A stretch of 64,000 nucleotides of DNA from an uncultured Granulosicoccaceae bacterium (lineage in GTDB: Bacteria > Pseudomonadota > Gammaproteobacteria > Granulosicoccales > Granulosicoccaceae). Below the pieces are notes generated by a model that was not told the origin of the DNA, did not search any database, and saw only the letters and a program-made list of their open reading frames with translations. Shown here piece by piece: positions 18,044-27,292 of the stretch. Within the stretch, counting starts at the first letter, position 1. The number at the start of each line of letters is the position of its first letter. The stretch lies in contig CALFCF010000015.1 in the NCBI GenBank assembly GCA_937951345.1, forward strand, positions 44,684 through 108,683. The letters are read 5' to 3'. A program made the position numbers and the translations under genes.

Positions 18044-19276
18044 CTATCGACCACGTACACGTAGTTGAGTACGCAATTCACCTGAAGGTACAGCAGTACT
18101 GTGAATGTTCACGTACACGTTACCTGCACGAATCTCATCAGCGAGGACACTCAGCGGTTGCCCTGCCAGAGGTCCAACAAGACCTTCATCGTTAAGGCGT
18201 GAAATGATCGCACGAGTCAGGCGTCGCTGGATATTGCGGTCGTTAACATCAATACCATCGAGCAGGTTAACGATAACCGGACCGTTCTCACCTTCAGCAC
18301 CCAGGTGCAAATGAGCCATTTGTACGTCGCGCAATCCTCTGCTCAAAGCAACAATTGTTACGCGGTTAGGTGAAACTGATGTTAAAACACGACCAGTTGC
18401 CTGGGTGTCAACAGGGGGTACTTCAGCAGATCCGGACAAGTTACCTTGCGCCAGGAACGGACGAAAATTAACAGCAGGCTGAATATCAGGTACACGCTCA
18501 GCCTGGAAACTGATTTTAACGAGTGGGTAGCCTTCAATTGCAAAATCACCCATTGCAAAACGCTCGTCAGCAAGAATGTTTCCACCGTCTTCAGGTTGAC
18601 GAAACATTACCAGACCAGATGCATCACCGAAGTCGAGTATGACGCCGTTCTCGTCGACGCCTGTATCCGGTGTTTGCTGACCAAAGAATGCTGTGTTGGC
18701 GGGGACTTCGTCGTTTACTTCTGTACCGGCGTCCAGAACATCCTGGTTAGTAACAATAAAGTCTTGTGCGATGAAGTTGCCGTTGTCATCGAAAATCGGA
18801 TGAGCAAGCGGATTACCATTGGCATACCAGAAATCATTGCTCGGCAATACCATGGAGCCGTAGCTGAAATATCGACTAGCTGGATTGGTTGAATCTACAA
18901 CAAACGTTGCAGAAGCAACTTCGCCCGGTCCGATAGGACCGTTGGGGCCGGCAATGGTACCGTCCACGCTACCGATACCCTGCGAAATGAAATCACCGAA
19001 AGTACGTGATATCGGTTCGTTGTTACCGTCTTCAGCCAGTGCTTCTACTGACCGGTTAGGGTCATTTTGTACCGGAAGAAAATTAGCGGGTGTGCCACCA
19101 TTGTAGATGTCGAATTGCCCGTTGTGAAAACCCACCCAGTGAGGGGTTTGACTGGTTCCCTGGGAAGGCGCCAGGTTTTCAATAGTGACAGTTACCCGTG
19201 TTTGCTCTGCTAACGCGTTACCTGCCGTCATACCTAGTGCAAGTGCTATCGCTGTGTAAGCCAGATTATGTTTCAT
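18044..19276 (-). CDS. Secreted Spondin_N / CHRD domain protein
   Basis: 410-residue exported protein. The N-terminal signal peptide (MKHNLAYTAIALALGMTAG, cleavage after ALA near residue 23) is followed by a Spondin_N-like domain (VTVTIENLAPSQG onward, to about residue 240) and a C-terminal CHRD domain (residues ~275-410, with SGSAEVPPVDT, MAHLHLGA and NVYVNIHSTAVPSGELRTQL). Both are beta-sandwich modules found in extracellular proteins; the biochemical role is unknown. The ATG at 19276 has AAGGAG 7 bases upstream, so the longer upstream frame is rejected. A strong terminator lies downstream. The long 5' gap suggests its own promoter. Confidence 0.88.
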   Translation of the reverse strand: MKHNLAYTAIALALGMTAGNALAEQTRVTVTIENLAPSQGTSQTPHWVGFHNGQFDIYNGGTPANFLPVQNDPNRSVEALAEDGNNEPISRTFGDFISQGIGSVDGTIAGPNGPIGPGEVASATFVVDSTNPASRYFSYGSMVLPSNDFWYANGNPLAHPIFDDNGNFIAQDFIVTNQDVLDAGTEVNDEVPANTAFFGQQTPDTGVDENGVILDFGDASGLVMFRQPEDGGNILADERFAMGDFAIEGYPLVKISFQAERVPDIQPAVNFRPFLAQGNLSGSAEVPPVDTQATGRVLTSVSPNRVTIVALSRGLRDVQMAHLHLGAEGENGPVIVNLLDGIDVNDRNIQRRLTRAIISRLNDEGLVGPLAGQPLSVLADEIRAGNVYVNIHSTAVPSGELRTQLRVRGR

Positions 19277-20132
19277 GGTTATGCTCCTTTTCGTAAGGTT
19301 TATCGAATAAAAAAATTGTTTTTCAATCAACTGAGTCAATTAATTTAATGACGAACGATACGACTGGAGGCCTATTTGAAAGTTGCCGGATATAATTTGA
19401 TCAACAAGAGTGAAAGATTAGTTGGAATAAAATCGCGAAAAGCGTAATAACACCCATCCACGCTGACACATACGTTAGGGAATGGGCTATCTACACAGGA
19501 TAAGTTGTTGAATAGCCGATTATAAGCAGTCCAACTCGTGTAATTGGCCAGTAGGAGTTCCACTTTGCCGAATCCGCTGTGACCATTGCTACCTACCACT
19601 TAAATTTACCGAAACCGAGTAAAACTGTTGATAAAACTACCTACCTTTAGTGCGAAAGTAGGTCACAGAGGCGCTTTGCACTCTTGATGAGCGAAGTTAC
19701 CAGATTGTAAAACTCCGGGTTATTGGGGCAAGTGATCTTGCTCGGCGTGGGCGATCGGGGGATTTGAGGAGGTAACTTAAGGAAACCAGGCCACTCATAG
19801 GTTGGGTATCCTGGATAAGTGCTCGACCCACCAATAATCGATTTTCAGGTACTCCGTACCTCGGTCTTTCCTATCTGGTGATTCTGGTCTTTTTTATGGG
19901 TGTTCCGTTTTGCACCGTTTTGCACTTCATGGGTGTGACTTTTCGCACCAATTAAGTTCCTTCTTTAAATTTTCCAGCGCGACTATCTAAAGCACCTGCG
20001 CGCCACTTTTTACCCTTAGCGACAAAAACTGTCGATCTGTTGGAAGTTTTTAATTTCTGCGTACCAGTCCCTTTTTTGCACACTCTTGCTTGGCTATGTT
20101 TCCGTCTCGGAGAAGATTAAGGGATATGAAAT
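19277..20132. other. Divergent intergenic region between two secreted-protein genes
   Basis: About 856 bp between the Spondin/CHRD gene (minus) and the beta-helix/RTX gene (plus). It contains two similar 21-bp palindromic elements spaced 33 bp apart (19896-19949) and a 20-bp stretch (19767-19786) like that at 66-86. A 75-codon minus frame (19372-19599) has no start signals and is not called. The rest looks non-coding. Confidence 0.45.
19896..19949. promoter_or_regulatory. Tandem palindromic elements, putative operator
   Basis: Two 21-bp elements at 19896-19916 and 19929-19949 share 17 positions. Each reads ATGGGTGT, four to six variable bases, TTT and GCACC, an imperfect dyad GGTG/CACC. Their starts are exactly 33 bp apart, about three helical turns, so two protein dimers would bind the same face of DNA. 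They lie about 180-240 bp upstream of the ATG at 20133. Confidence 0.45.
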
Positions 20133-22652
20133 ATGAATTGCAGATTTCCAAGGAAGCGCAGAAAGAACCTTACTAACTGGCTAAAGTCGGTGACATTGGT
20201 TGCTTCCGGAGCCGTTGCTCTATTTACCGCATTGCCAGCCGCGGCGATAACCACCGAAGCTGAGTTACGGCAGGCCCTGCTTGATTCGGTTGATGGTGCA
20301 AACACGAACATTAACCTTATGGGTAACACCATAACGCTCACTAGCGCGGGTGGTGGCGAGCTAATTGTGCCAAACGACGCGGGGTTTCAAATACAAATAC
20401 AAAACGGCACCATACGCCGTGAACCCGGTGACGCGCCGTTTCGTTTAATGACAATTGCACCAGGGTCGTCTGCTGCTAATGCTTTTGTTGAGCAAGTTGT
20501 CTTTTTCAATATCACGTTCTCCGGAGGTTTGTTTGATGGCGGTAATAGCCCAAACAACCAATCCGGTGGTGGTGCTATTTTGGCACAACGCAATTTTACT
20601 GCCTCGAGTGGCGTAACTTTTGAAAACAATGCAGTTCTTGGAAACGCCAATGGCGGCGCTATCTTGATTGACAACAACTCGTTTGGCGTCGGCACAGGTA
20701 ATTTTATCAACAACCGGGCTGATCCGTTGTTGGGGAACGGGGGTGCGGTTGCAGTCAATCCTGGAAGTGGGTTTACACTTGAGGAAGCCTATTTTGCTTA
20801 CAATGAGGCTGGAACCGGGGGCGCTATTTTTTATGAATTGGGTTCTACAAGCTTGCTTATCACTAACTCGACGTTTGAGAATAACCGGGCTACCCAACTA
20901 GGGGGCGCGGTGTTCAATCGAATTTCTGAAAGTAGTGCGCTAATCCGCGCTAGCACCTTTGTGGGTAATTTTGCCGGATCTGCTGGTGGCGCTATATATT
21001 CTCAGAGTAGTCAAAGTTTCTTGCTATCAGACTCCACCTTTTATCAAAACGATTCACCAAATGGCGGGGGTATCCGCGCGCAGAGACCCAGTGGTGTACG
21101 CAGGTTTGTTGTTGCGAACTCAATTCTCGCCGATAACACGGGTGGGAATTGTAGTGAAATCGGTGATCCATTCAACGGGAATGACCCTGATCGTCTCGAC
21201 CTTGATGTATTTAATATGGATCCGGAGTTCGGAAATGTCCTGACCGACGATACTTGCGAGAATATGATGACGCCGCAGGAGATTATTTCCGACGGAAGCG
21301 GCCTTTTCAGCGGTCCACTAAACGAAAATGGTGGAGTCACACCGACGCTTGCGCTCGCTAGTAACAGTCCGGCACTCGATGCGGGCACAGACGCGTCAGC
21401 GTTTTCTTGTACAAACAGGGACCAACGTCAATTTTTCCGTCCTGATGGTATAGAGAATGGTACTGGCCCGTGTGATGCCGGTGCTTATGAATTTATTGCA
21501 AGTGATACCGACACAGACAACGATGGAATCCTCAATGAACTGGATAACTGCCCTGCTTTGGCCTCATCTGGCGGCGTAAATCTTGCGGACAGTGACAATG
21601 ACGGTATCGGTGATGCCTGTGACCGTGTGGACAACGGTGACAGCGATGGCGATGGCGTTGAAAACTTCCGTGATAATTGTCCAGTCGATGCCAACCCCGA
21701 TCAATCCGACTCTGACAGTGACGGGTTGGGAGATGTTTGCGAGGTTGTGGACACAGACGGAGACGGTACGCCGGATGATCAAGATGATTTTCCGAATGAT
21801 CCTACTGAAGACACAGATACGGACGGTGATGGTGTCGGCGATAACTCAGATGATTTTCCGAATGATCCTACTGAGGACACAGATACGGACGGTGATGGTG
21901 TCGGCGATAACTCAGATGACTTTCCAAATGATCCTTCCGAAGACACAGATACGGACGGTGATGGTGTCGGCGATAACTCAGATGACTTTCCGAATGATCC
22001 TGCCGAAAACACGGACACCGATCAGGATGGTATAGGCAACAATGCCGACGAAGATGATGACGGTGACGGTCAGTTGGATGTAGACGAAGAAGCTTGTGGT
22101 TCTGATCCGCTCGATGATTCCTCACTCGCTGCTGATGCCGATGGCGATGGCATTCCGGATTGTGCTGACGACGATACACCTGCATCAGGTCCTGCCCCGG
22201 AGTGTGAAGGGCATACGGCCACTGTGTACGTTGATGCGAATAACAGGATTGTCGGTGGTGACCTTGACGGTACGATGTATCAGGGTGAACTGGTTGGTAC
22301 GAGAGGCAATGATGTTATTGTCGGTACGGATGGCGCTGACTTTATCCGCGGACTCAGGGGCAACGACCTGATCTGTGGCGAAGGTGGCAACGACACGCTC
22401 TATGGCAATGCCGGCGACGATAAAATCCTTGGCGGTGATGGTGACGACAATATCCGTGGCGCGGCTGGTCACGACAGGCTGTTTGGAGAAAACGGGCGTG
22501 ATCGCATCCACGGTGACGGCGGCAGAGATTTTGTCTCCGGTGGTAATGATGATGATCGGCTCTGGGGCGGCAGCGATAACGACGTACTTGTCGGTGGCCC
22601 GGGCCTTGACCGGCTTGACGGTGGTCGCGGATTGGACGAAATTTTCGAATAG
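20133..22652 (+). CDS. Secreted beta-helix / thrombospondin-3 / RTX repeat protein
   Basis: 839-residue exported surface protein. A Sec signal peptide with a long basic n-region ends near residue 38 (LPAAA). Residues ~40-450 form a right-handed parallel beta-helix rich in Asn and Gly, ending with a CDAGAYEF motif typical of such domains. Residues ~452-686 are Asp-rich thrombospondin type 3 repeats (DTDGDGVGDNSD units), including three near-identical 66-bp DNA repeats. Residues ~722-839 are RTX nonapeptides (GGDGDDNIRG, GGNDTLYG). Both C-terminal blocks bind calcium. A Sec signal together with RTX repeats is odd, since RTX proteins usually lack one. Adhesin or matrix role is inferred. AAGGGA is 8 bases before the ATG. 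Confidence 0.85.
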   Translation: MNCRFPRKRRKNLTNWLKSVTLVASGAVALFTALPAAAITTEAELRQALLDSVDGANTNINLMGNTITLTSAGGGELIVPNDAGFQIQIQNGTIRREPGDAPFRLMTIAPGSSAANAFVEQVVFFNITFSGGLFDGGNSPNNQSGGGAILAQRNFTASSGVTFENNAVLGNANGGAILIDNNSFGVGTGNFINNRADPLLGNGGAVAVNPGSGFTLEEAYFAYNEAGTGGAIFYELGSTSLLITNSTFENNRATQLGGAVFNRISESSALIRASTFVGNFAGSAGGAIYSQSSQSFLLSDSTFYQNDSPNGGGIRAQRPSGVRRFVVANSILADNTGGNCSEIGDPFNGNDPDRLDLDVFNMDPEFGNVLTDDTCENMMTPQEIISDGSGLFSGPLNENGGVTPTLALASNSPALDAGTDASAFSCTNRDQRQFFRPDGIENGTGPCDAGAYEFIASDTDTDNDGILNELDNCPALASSGGVNLADSDNDGIGDACDRVDNGDSDGDGVENFRDNCPVDANPDQSDSDSDGLGDVCEVVDTDGDGTPDDQDDFPNDPTEDTDTDGDGVGDNSDDFPNDPTEDTDTDGDGVGDNSDDFPNDPSEDTDTDGDGVGDNSDDFPNDPAENTDTDQDGIGNNADEDDDGDGQLDVDEEACGSDPLDDSSLAADADGDGIPDCADDDTPASGPAPECEGHTATVYVDANNRIVGGDLDGTMYQGELVGTRGNDVIVGTDGADFIRGLRGNDLICGEGGNDTLYGNAGDDKILGGDGDDNIRGAAGHDRLFGENGRDRIHGDGGRDFVSGGNDDDRLWGGSDNDVLVGGPGLDRLDGGRGLDEIFE
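21783..22013 (+). repeat. 66-bp tandem repeats in the TSP3 region
   Basis: Three complete 66-bp units (21783-21848, 21849-21914, 21915-21980) and a diverging partial fourth encode a 22-residue calcium-binding unit. Units 1 and 2 differ by about one base. High DNA identity indicates recent duplication and the chance of copy-number change by recombination without a frame change. Confidence 0.88.
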
Positions 22653-22712
22653 CCGATCCCGTAGCTGGCAGATGCCCGCTGTATTTCAGTGAGGTATCTG
22701 GGGCGAAAAAAC

Positions 22713-22745
22713 AAAAAGCCGCAGGAGTTGTCCTGCGGCTTTTTT
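22713..22745. terminator. Bidirectional Rho-independent terminator
   Basis: Arms GCCGCAGGA and TCCTGCGGC around GTTG, with five A before and six T after. It lies 61 bp after the stop of the RTX-repeat gene and can serve that gene, and also the minus-strand GntR gene, in the opposite direction. Confidence 0.92.
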
Positions 22746-22952
22746 CGTTTGATTTGCCCCGTTTTGAATGATTCGTTCGTTCTGGACGTTAGAAGTTTTG
22801 CTTTAGCACCAATGTGAAGATTGCGATAATCAGGGATTACCCGACACTGGCGATAGAACGACATCCAACCATCTGACGGGCTTTCTTACCGGGTTGAAAA
22901 AACGAGTACCTGATCTGGAATCTGAATGTCAGAACGTAACAGTTGCTGCAAC

Positions 22953-23858
22953 CTATTTTTTAGAATCGCTTGCCCAGGTCCGGGCTATGGGTGATTTTCT
23001 TTGTAACGCACCATTTAAGTGTTGACGCATTTTATATGAAGCTTCAACAACGTCACCTTTTTCGAGTAAGTCGAGTATCTCTAAATGTTCTGTGCACTGC
23101 ACAATCAATCGATCGTGATCAATCTTGGCGCGGTATTCCATCAACCGACGCATCCTGTTTACTCGTTGCAGGGCCATCAGAAAAAACGGATTGCCGGATA
23201 ATTTCATTATCTCTTCGTGGAAGATAGAGCCATTGGCAAGAAGCGTTTCGTCAAGCATGCTTCCTAAATCTGTATCCAGCATATGTTCCTGAAGTCGGCG
23301 TTGTTCTGTTAGCACTTTACGGTTAATCGAAAACGCAGGTTCCATCAAGGCAGCCGGTTCGATCGACAAACGAAAGCGGTAGATCTGTTCAAATGATTCC
23401 GGTGTTTTGGCGACAGGAAGAAAGCGCCAGCCATAACCCTCTTTTCGCTCCGCCCAACCCTCTCTCGTTGCACGGAGCAGAATTTCGTTGACCCTGGTTT
23501 TTGTCCAACCGTATTCCTGGCGAATGTACTGCTCAGTCACTTCTTCAGGTATTCGGTTTACGAGCCAGTCGTTTGCCAGTTGCTGATAGGGATCAATAGC
23601 TTTATTACGCTGATCCTCATGCCAGTGGCGCAAGGTGTCAGAGATATTCTCAGGAACGAAATAACCACGATTGGCCTGCCTGCGTAATAATCCTCTGGCC
23701 TCCAGTGTGTTAAGCGCTTCACGCACGGGCGTGCGAGATACCCCGTAGCGGTTTGCCACTTGTTGCGCGCCCACGTGTTCCCCTACTGCAATGGTTCCAG
23801 ACGCAATATCTTGCATCAATTGCTCTGATATTCGACTTGTCAGTTCACTAGAGCGCAT
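22953..23858 (-). CDS. GntR-family regulator (FCD type) with extra winged helix
   Basis: 301-residue repressor or activator. Residues 1-75 are the GntR winged helix (VANRYGVSRTPVREALNTLE, then GLLRRQANRGYFV). Residues ~165-290 are the all-helical FCD ligand-binding domain, with metal-type His in FHEEI and in EHLEI. Between them (about 95-155) is a second winged-helix-like segment (YIRQEYGWTKTRVNEILLRA, then GYGWRF), making the protein ~60 residues longer than usual. It is divergent from the TctCBA operon, which it probably controls in response to the imported acid or its breakdown product. Confidence 0.87.
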   Translation of the reverse strand: MRSSELTSRISEQLMQDIASGTIAVGEHVGAQQVANRYGVSRTPVREALNTLEARGLLRRQANRGYFVPENISDTLRHWHEDQRNKAIDPYQQLANDWLVNRIPEEVTEQYIRQEYGWTKTRVNEILLRATREGWAERKEGYGWRFLPVAKTPESFEQIYRFRLSIEPAALMEPAFSINRKVLTEQRRLQEHMLDTDLGSMLDETLLANGSIFHEEIMKLSGNPFFLMALQRVNRMRRLMEYRAKIDHDRLIVQCTEHLEILDLLEKGDVVEASYKMRQHLNGALQRKSPIARTWASDSKK

Positions 23859-24202
23859 TTGATTAAACGGGCAGTTTCGACGCTGTTACGGGTGGAGTCT
23901 GTTTATCCCGTAGACTCAATAGTCACTAGATCAGAGACAGGCGCGATCAAGTTGCATTCGTCCAATATAAAATATGGATATTTAAATACAAAAAACCTAT
24001 TGAGATAATTGTTGAAAGCTTTTGATTTCGTTGGTTATTTTTCTTGTATTCGAATTTTAAACAAAATAAACCTGTCAATCTTAGTGTGAAAGACAGAAGG
24101 AAAGCAAAATAAACAATGGCTTTTTGGGTGTAAAAATGCAAAATATTGGTCAGCGTGAAATCGATACGCTGACTGCCACAAACTTTTGGGAGGACCCATT
24201 AC
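23859..24202. other. Divergent control region of the Tct operon
   Basis: 344 bp, strongly AT-rich from 23960 to 24130. It must hold the promoters of the GntR gene and the tct operon. I could not pick out a clear GntR palindrome by eye. GGGAGG at 24188-24193 is the ribosome binding site for the GTG start at 24203. Confidence 0.45.
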
Positions 24203-25192
24203 GTGTTTAGACAACTCATTCGTACCACGACAACGGCGGCAATTGCTGTTGCAATCGGTATTTCAGGCGCTCACGCGGCGGACTTCAAAGCTGAAAACCC
24301 GCAGTGTATCGCCCCATCTAATCCGGGTGGGGGCTGGGATTTCATTTGCCGGACTACCGCAAAATATTTATTTGATCTCAATGTTATTGAAGACTCAATG
24401 CAAGTCACCAACATGTCTGGCGGCGGCGGCGGTGTGGCGTTTGCCCACGTAACAAAAGAGCGAAACGAGGACAACAATCTCATCGTGGCTGCATCCATGA
24501 GTACCAGCGCACGTATAGCGCAGGGAATTTACGAAGGTGCAACGCAGGACGATGTTCATTTTCTGGCAACCTTTGGTGCTGAATATGGTGCGATAGCTGT
24601 TCGTGCCGACTCGAAGTATCAAACACTCACCCAGATGATGGATGACATCAAAGCCGATCCGCGTTCTGTTGGTATCGCAGGTGGCTCATCCGTTGGAAGC
24701 TTTGATCACATCAAGCCTATGCTCGTGGCGCAAAAAGCGGGTATAGACGATGTCACAAAACTGAAGTACGTCTCGTTTGACGGTGGCGGTGAAGCCATGA
24801 CAGGTCTGCTCTCTGGTGCGACCGAAGCCCTTTCAGGTGATTTTTCAGAAATGCTTGGATTTCTGGAGTCGGGTGATATTCGAATTATTGGAATTCTGGC
24901 CCCGGATCGGTTAAAGAATTTCCCTGATATCGCAACCGCTAAAGAACAAGGCTATGACGTTGTGGGTGCTAACTGGCGCGGTCTTTACATGCCTGCAGGT
25001 GCATCAGATGAAGCTAAAGAGTTCTGGAGCGACGCTGTAAAAATAATGGTGGCAGATGAGGGTTTTCAGAAAACGCTGGAAGATGCGGCCATTGCACCAT
25101 TCAATAATTTTGGTGACGCTATGTATCAGTTCGTGGCTAGAAGTATTGACGACGTAACCAAGCTTTCCAAGGAAATCGGCATTATCGACTAA
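24203..25192 (+). CDS. tctC: Tripartite tricarboxylate transporter substrate-binding protein (TctC/Bug)
   Basis: 329-residue periplasmic binding protein. The signal peptide (RTTTTAAIAVAIGISGAHA) is cleaved near residue 25. Bug-family features include PSNPGGGWDFICRTTA at the ligand pocket and GIAGGSSVGSFDHI in the middle. It captures a carboxylate and passes it to TctAB. It starts at a GTG with GGGAGG 9-10 bases upstream. First gene of the operon tctC-tctB-tctA-dehydrogenase-racemase. Confidence 0.9.
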   Translation: MFRQLIRTTTTAAIAVAIGISGAHAADFKAENPQCIAPSNPGGGWDFICRTTAKYLFDLNVIEDSMQVTNMSGGGGGVAFAHVTKERNEDNNLIVAASMSTSARIAQGIYEGATQDDVHFLATFGAEYGAIAVRADSKYQTLTQMMDDIKADPRSVGIAGGSSVGSFDHIKPMLVAQKAGIDDVTKLKYVSFDGGGEAMTGLLSGATEALSGDFSEMLGFLESGDIRIIGILAPDRLKNFPDIATAKEQGYDVVGANWRGLYMPAGASDEAKEFWSDAVKIMVADEGFQKTLEDAAIAPFNNFGDAMYQFVARSIDDVTKLSKEIGIID

Positions 25193-25264
25193 TGGAAAAT
25201 CAGCACGGGTTGATCAGTACCTGACAGGTCAACCCGGTTTCTCAAATGAAATTGGGGAGTGAAC

Positions 25265-25696
25265 ATGAGTGATCGATTCTTCGGTGGGTTCGGATTGGTG
25301 TTGGCTATTTTTTATATTTGGGCCGCATCAATTATCAAAGATAGTTTTATGGTGGATGTAGTCGGTCCCAGAGCATTCCCCTATATAGTCGGCACGGTGC
25401 TTGGTATTTGTTCAATCTACTTCATGGTGCGCCCTGACGATGAGCCGGTGTGGCCACCGTTTCGAAGTTTTACCGAGATCATTTTATCCGTCGCCGTTAT
25501 GCTTCTTTACGCTTGGGCGCTCCCGGAATTCGGCTTTTTGATCTCGACTGTTTTTGCCACGGCTTACCTGACCTGGCGCCTGGGGACAAAGCCCTTTTGG
25601 GCACTTGTGACCGGTGTTTTAACCTCCACAGGTATTTACATCGTTTTCCATTTAATCCTGGGGCTGTCTTTGGCCAAAGGTCCGCTAGGCTTTTGA
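25265..25696 (+). CDS. tctB: Tripartite tricarboxylate transporter small membrane subunit (TctB)
   Basis: About 143 residues, four predicted transmembrane helices, with the family opening FGGFGLVLAIFYIWAAS and the GPRAFPYIVG motif. It is the small subunit of the TctAB permease in the inner membrane. The ATG at 25265 is preferred to a GTG at 25259 since the GGGGAG (25254-25259) overlaps that GTG. Seven bases separate it from tctA. Confidence 0.88.
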   Translation: MSDRFFGGFGLVLAIFYIWAASIIKDSFMVDVVGPRAFPYIVGTVLGICSIYFMVRPDDEPVWPPFRSFTEIILSVAVMLLYAWALPEFGFLISTVFATAYLTWRLGTKPFWALVTGVLTSTGIYIVFHLILGLSLAKGPLGF

Positions 25697-25703
25697 TTCG
25701 ATA

Positions 25704-27227
25704 ATGGAAATTCTTTCTTTATTGAGTGACGGATTTGCGGTTGCGTTAACGCCACAAAATCTTTTTCTGGCCTTTATGGGTTGTTTTCTTGGAACGCTGA
25801 TGGGTGCGTTACCGGGGCTGGGGCCAGCAAACGGTGTGGCGATACTCATTCCAATTGCGTTTTCGCTTGGGTTGGACCCGACGGCATCACTGATATTACT
25901 AACGAGTGTTTACTACGGTGCGATGTACGGAGGACGCATCAGTTCGATTCTGCTGAATATTCCGGGCGACGAACCGGCGATGATGACGTGTCTCGACGGC
26001 TATCCTATGGCAAAGCAAGGCAAGGCAGGTGAAGCATTGTCTCTTTCCGGTATTGCATCATTTGTTGGCGCCTTCGTAGCCACCTGTGGCTTGGTAATAC
26101 TTGCGCCGCAGTTGGTAAAGATTGCGTTACTGTTTGGGCCAGCAGAGTATTTTGTGCTGTTTACCGTGGCTTTTGCTACCTTGGGTGGCATAACGTCAAC
26201 CAATCAGGCGAAGTCGGCTTTCGCGGCTGCGCTCGGTCTGGGCATCGCTATGATAGGAAGTGATTCGCAAACCGGATCGCAACGATTCACGTTTGATCAT
26301 ATACACCTTTATGACGGCGTCGATTTTCTGATCGCCATCGTCGGTTTATTTGCGCTAAGTGAGGTGTTTATATTCCTGGAGAAACACAGAGGAAGCGCTG
26401 CCGCCGCATCCGGCCCTCCAAAAATAGGTCGCATCTTACCTGACCTTAAGATTCTAAAGCGTTGTATACCTTCGATTGGGCGCGGCACAGCGCTTGGTTT
26501 TTTCTCAGGTGTACTACCAGGTGCCGGTGCATCGTTGGGTTCGTTCCTGGCCTACTCGCTGGAAAAGCAAACGGTTGATCGCAAAGGTGAAACGTTCGGG
26601 AAAGGTGATCCGAGGGGCGTTGCCGCACCCGAAGCAGGCAACAATGCGGCCTCAGGTGGCGCCCTTGTACCCATGCTTGCCCTGGGTGTTCCCGGTTCCG
26701 GGACTACCGCAGTTTTACTCGCTGTACTGTTGCAACTAAATATCACACCCGGACCATTGCTGTTTACCAAGAATCCGGACGTGGTTTGGGGGCTTATTGC
26801 GGCTTTGTTTATTGCTAATTTCATGCTGCTGGCTATGAACATTCCACTGGTGAGTCTTTTCACTCGGGTACTGCTGATACCCACTCGCATCCTGATGCCT
26901 GTAGTTGCCATGATTTCGTTTGTCGGCATTTACAGCATCACCGGATCAACATTCGATGTGATGCTGATGGTGGGGTTTGGTTTTGTCGGTTGGTTGCTAC
27001 GTAAATTGGAGGTGCCGTTGGTGCCGGTCATTCTTGGCATTCTCCTTGGCAATCAGATGGAAGTTAATCTACGCCGGGCAATGACGATTTCAGATGGTGA
27101 CTGGTCCACGCTTGTGGGAAGCCCATTGGCAATTATTCTATGGGTTATCGCTATTGCCGGTTTCGTTTTGCCTATGATCTATGGCCGCAGGATGAGAGCT
27201 CGAATGAATTCGAGCCTTAATGAATAG
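25704..27227 (+). CDS. tctA: Tripartite tricarboxylate transporter large membrane subunit (TctA)
   Basis: 507-residue permease subunit with about 12 transmembrane helices. The two family motifs are visible: GALPGLGPANGVAILIP in the first half and GVLPGAGASLGSFLAYS in the second, plus GGRISSILLNIPGDEPA and ALGVPGSGTTAVLL. It forms the translocation path for the carboxylate delivered by TctC, driven by an ion gradient. Confidence 0.93.
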   Translation: MEILSLLSDGFAVALTPQNLFLAFMGCFLGTLMGALPGLGPANGVAILIPIAFSLGLDPTASLILLTSVYYGAMYGGRISSILLNIPGDEPAMMTCLDGYPMAKQGKAGEALSLSGIASFVGAFVATCGLVILAPQLVKIALLFGPAEYFVLFTVAFATLGGITSTNQAKSAFAAALGLGIAMIGSDSQTGSQRFTFDHIHLYDGVDFLIAIVGLFALSEVFIFLEKHRGSAAAASGPPKIGRILPDLKILKRCIPSIGRGTALGFFSGVLPGAGASLGSFLAYSLEKQTVDRKGETFGKGDPRGVAAPEAGNNAASGGALVPMLALGVPGSGTTAVLLAVLLQLNITPGPLLFTKNPDVVWGLIAALFIANFMLLAMNIPLVSLFTRVLLIPTRILMPVVAMISFVGIYSITGSTFDVMLMVGFGFVGWLLRKLEVPLVPVILGILLGNQMEVNLRRAMTISDGDWSTLVGSPLAIILWVIAIAGFVLPMIYGRRMRARMNSSLNE

Positions 27228-27292
27228 AAATCTGCAGATTGAGGCTGCGCGCTTTAACTGCGGTACATCGGAATATTGAAGGAAATTACACA

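Noticed and set aside
21779..22018. Antisense open frames across the thrombospondin repeats
   Set aside because: Low-complexity shadows produced by the repeat on the opposite strand.
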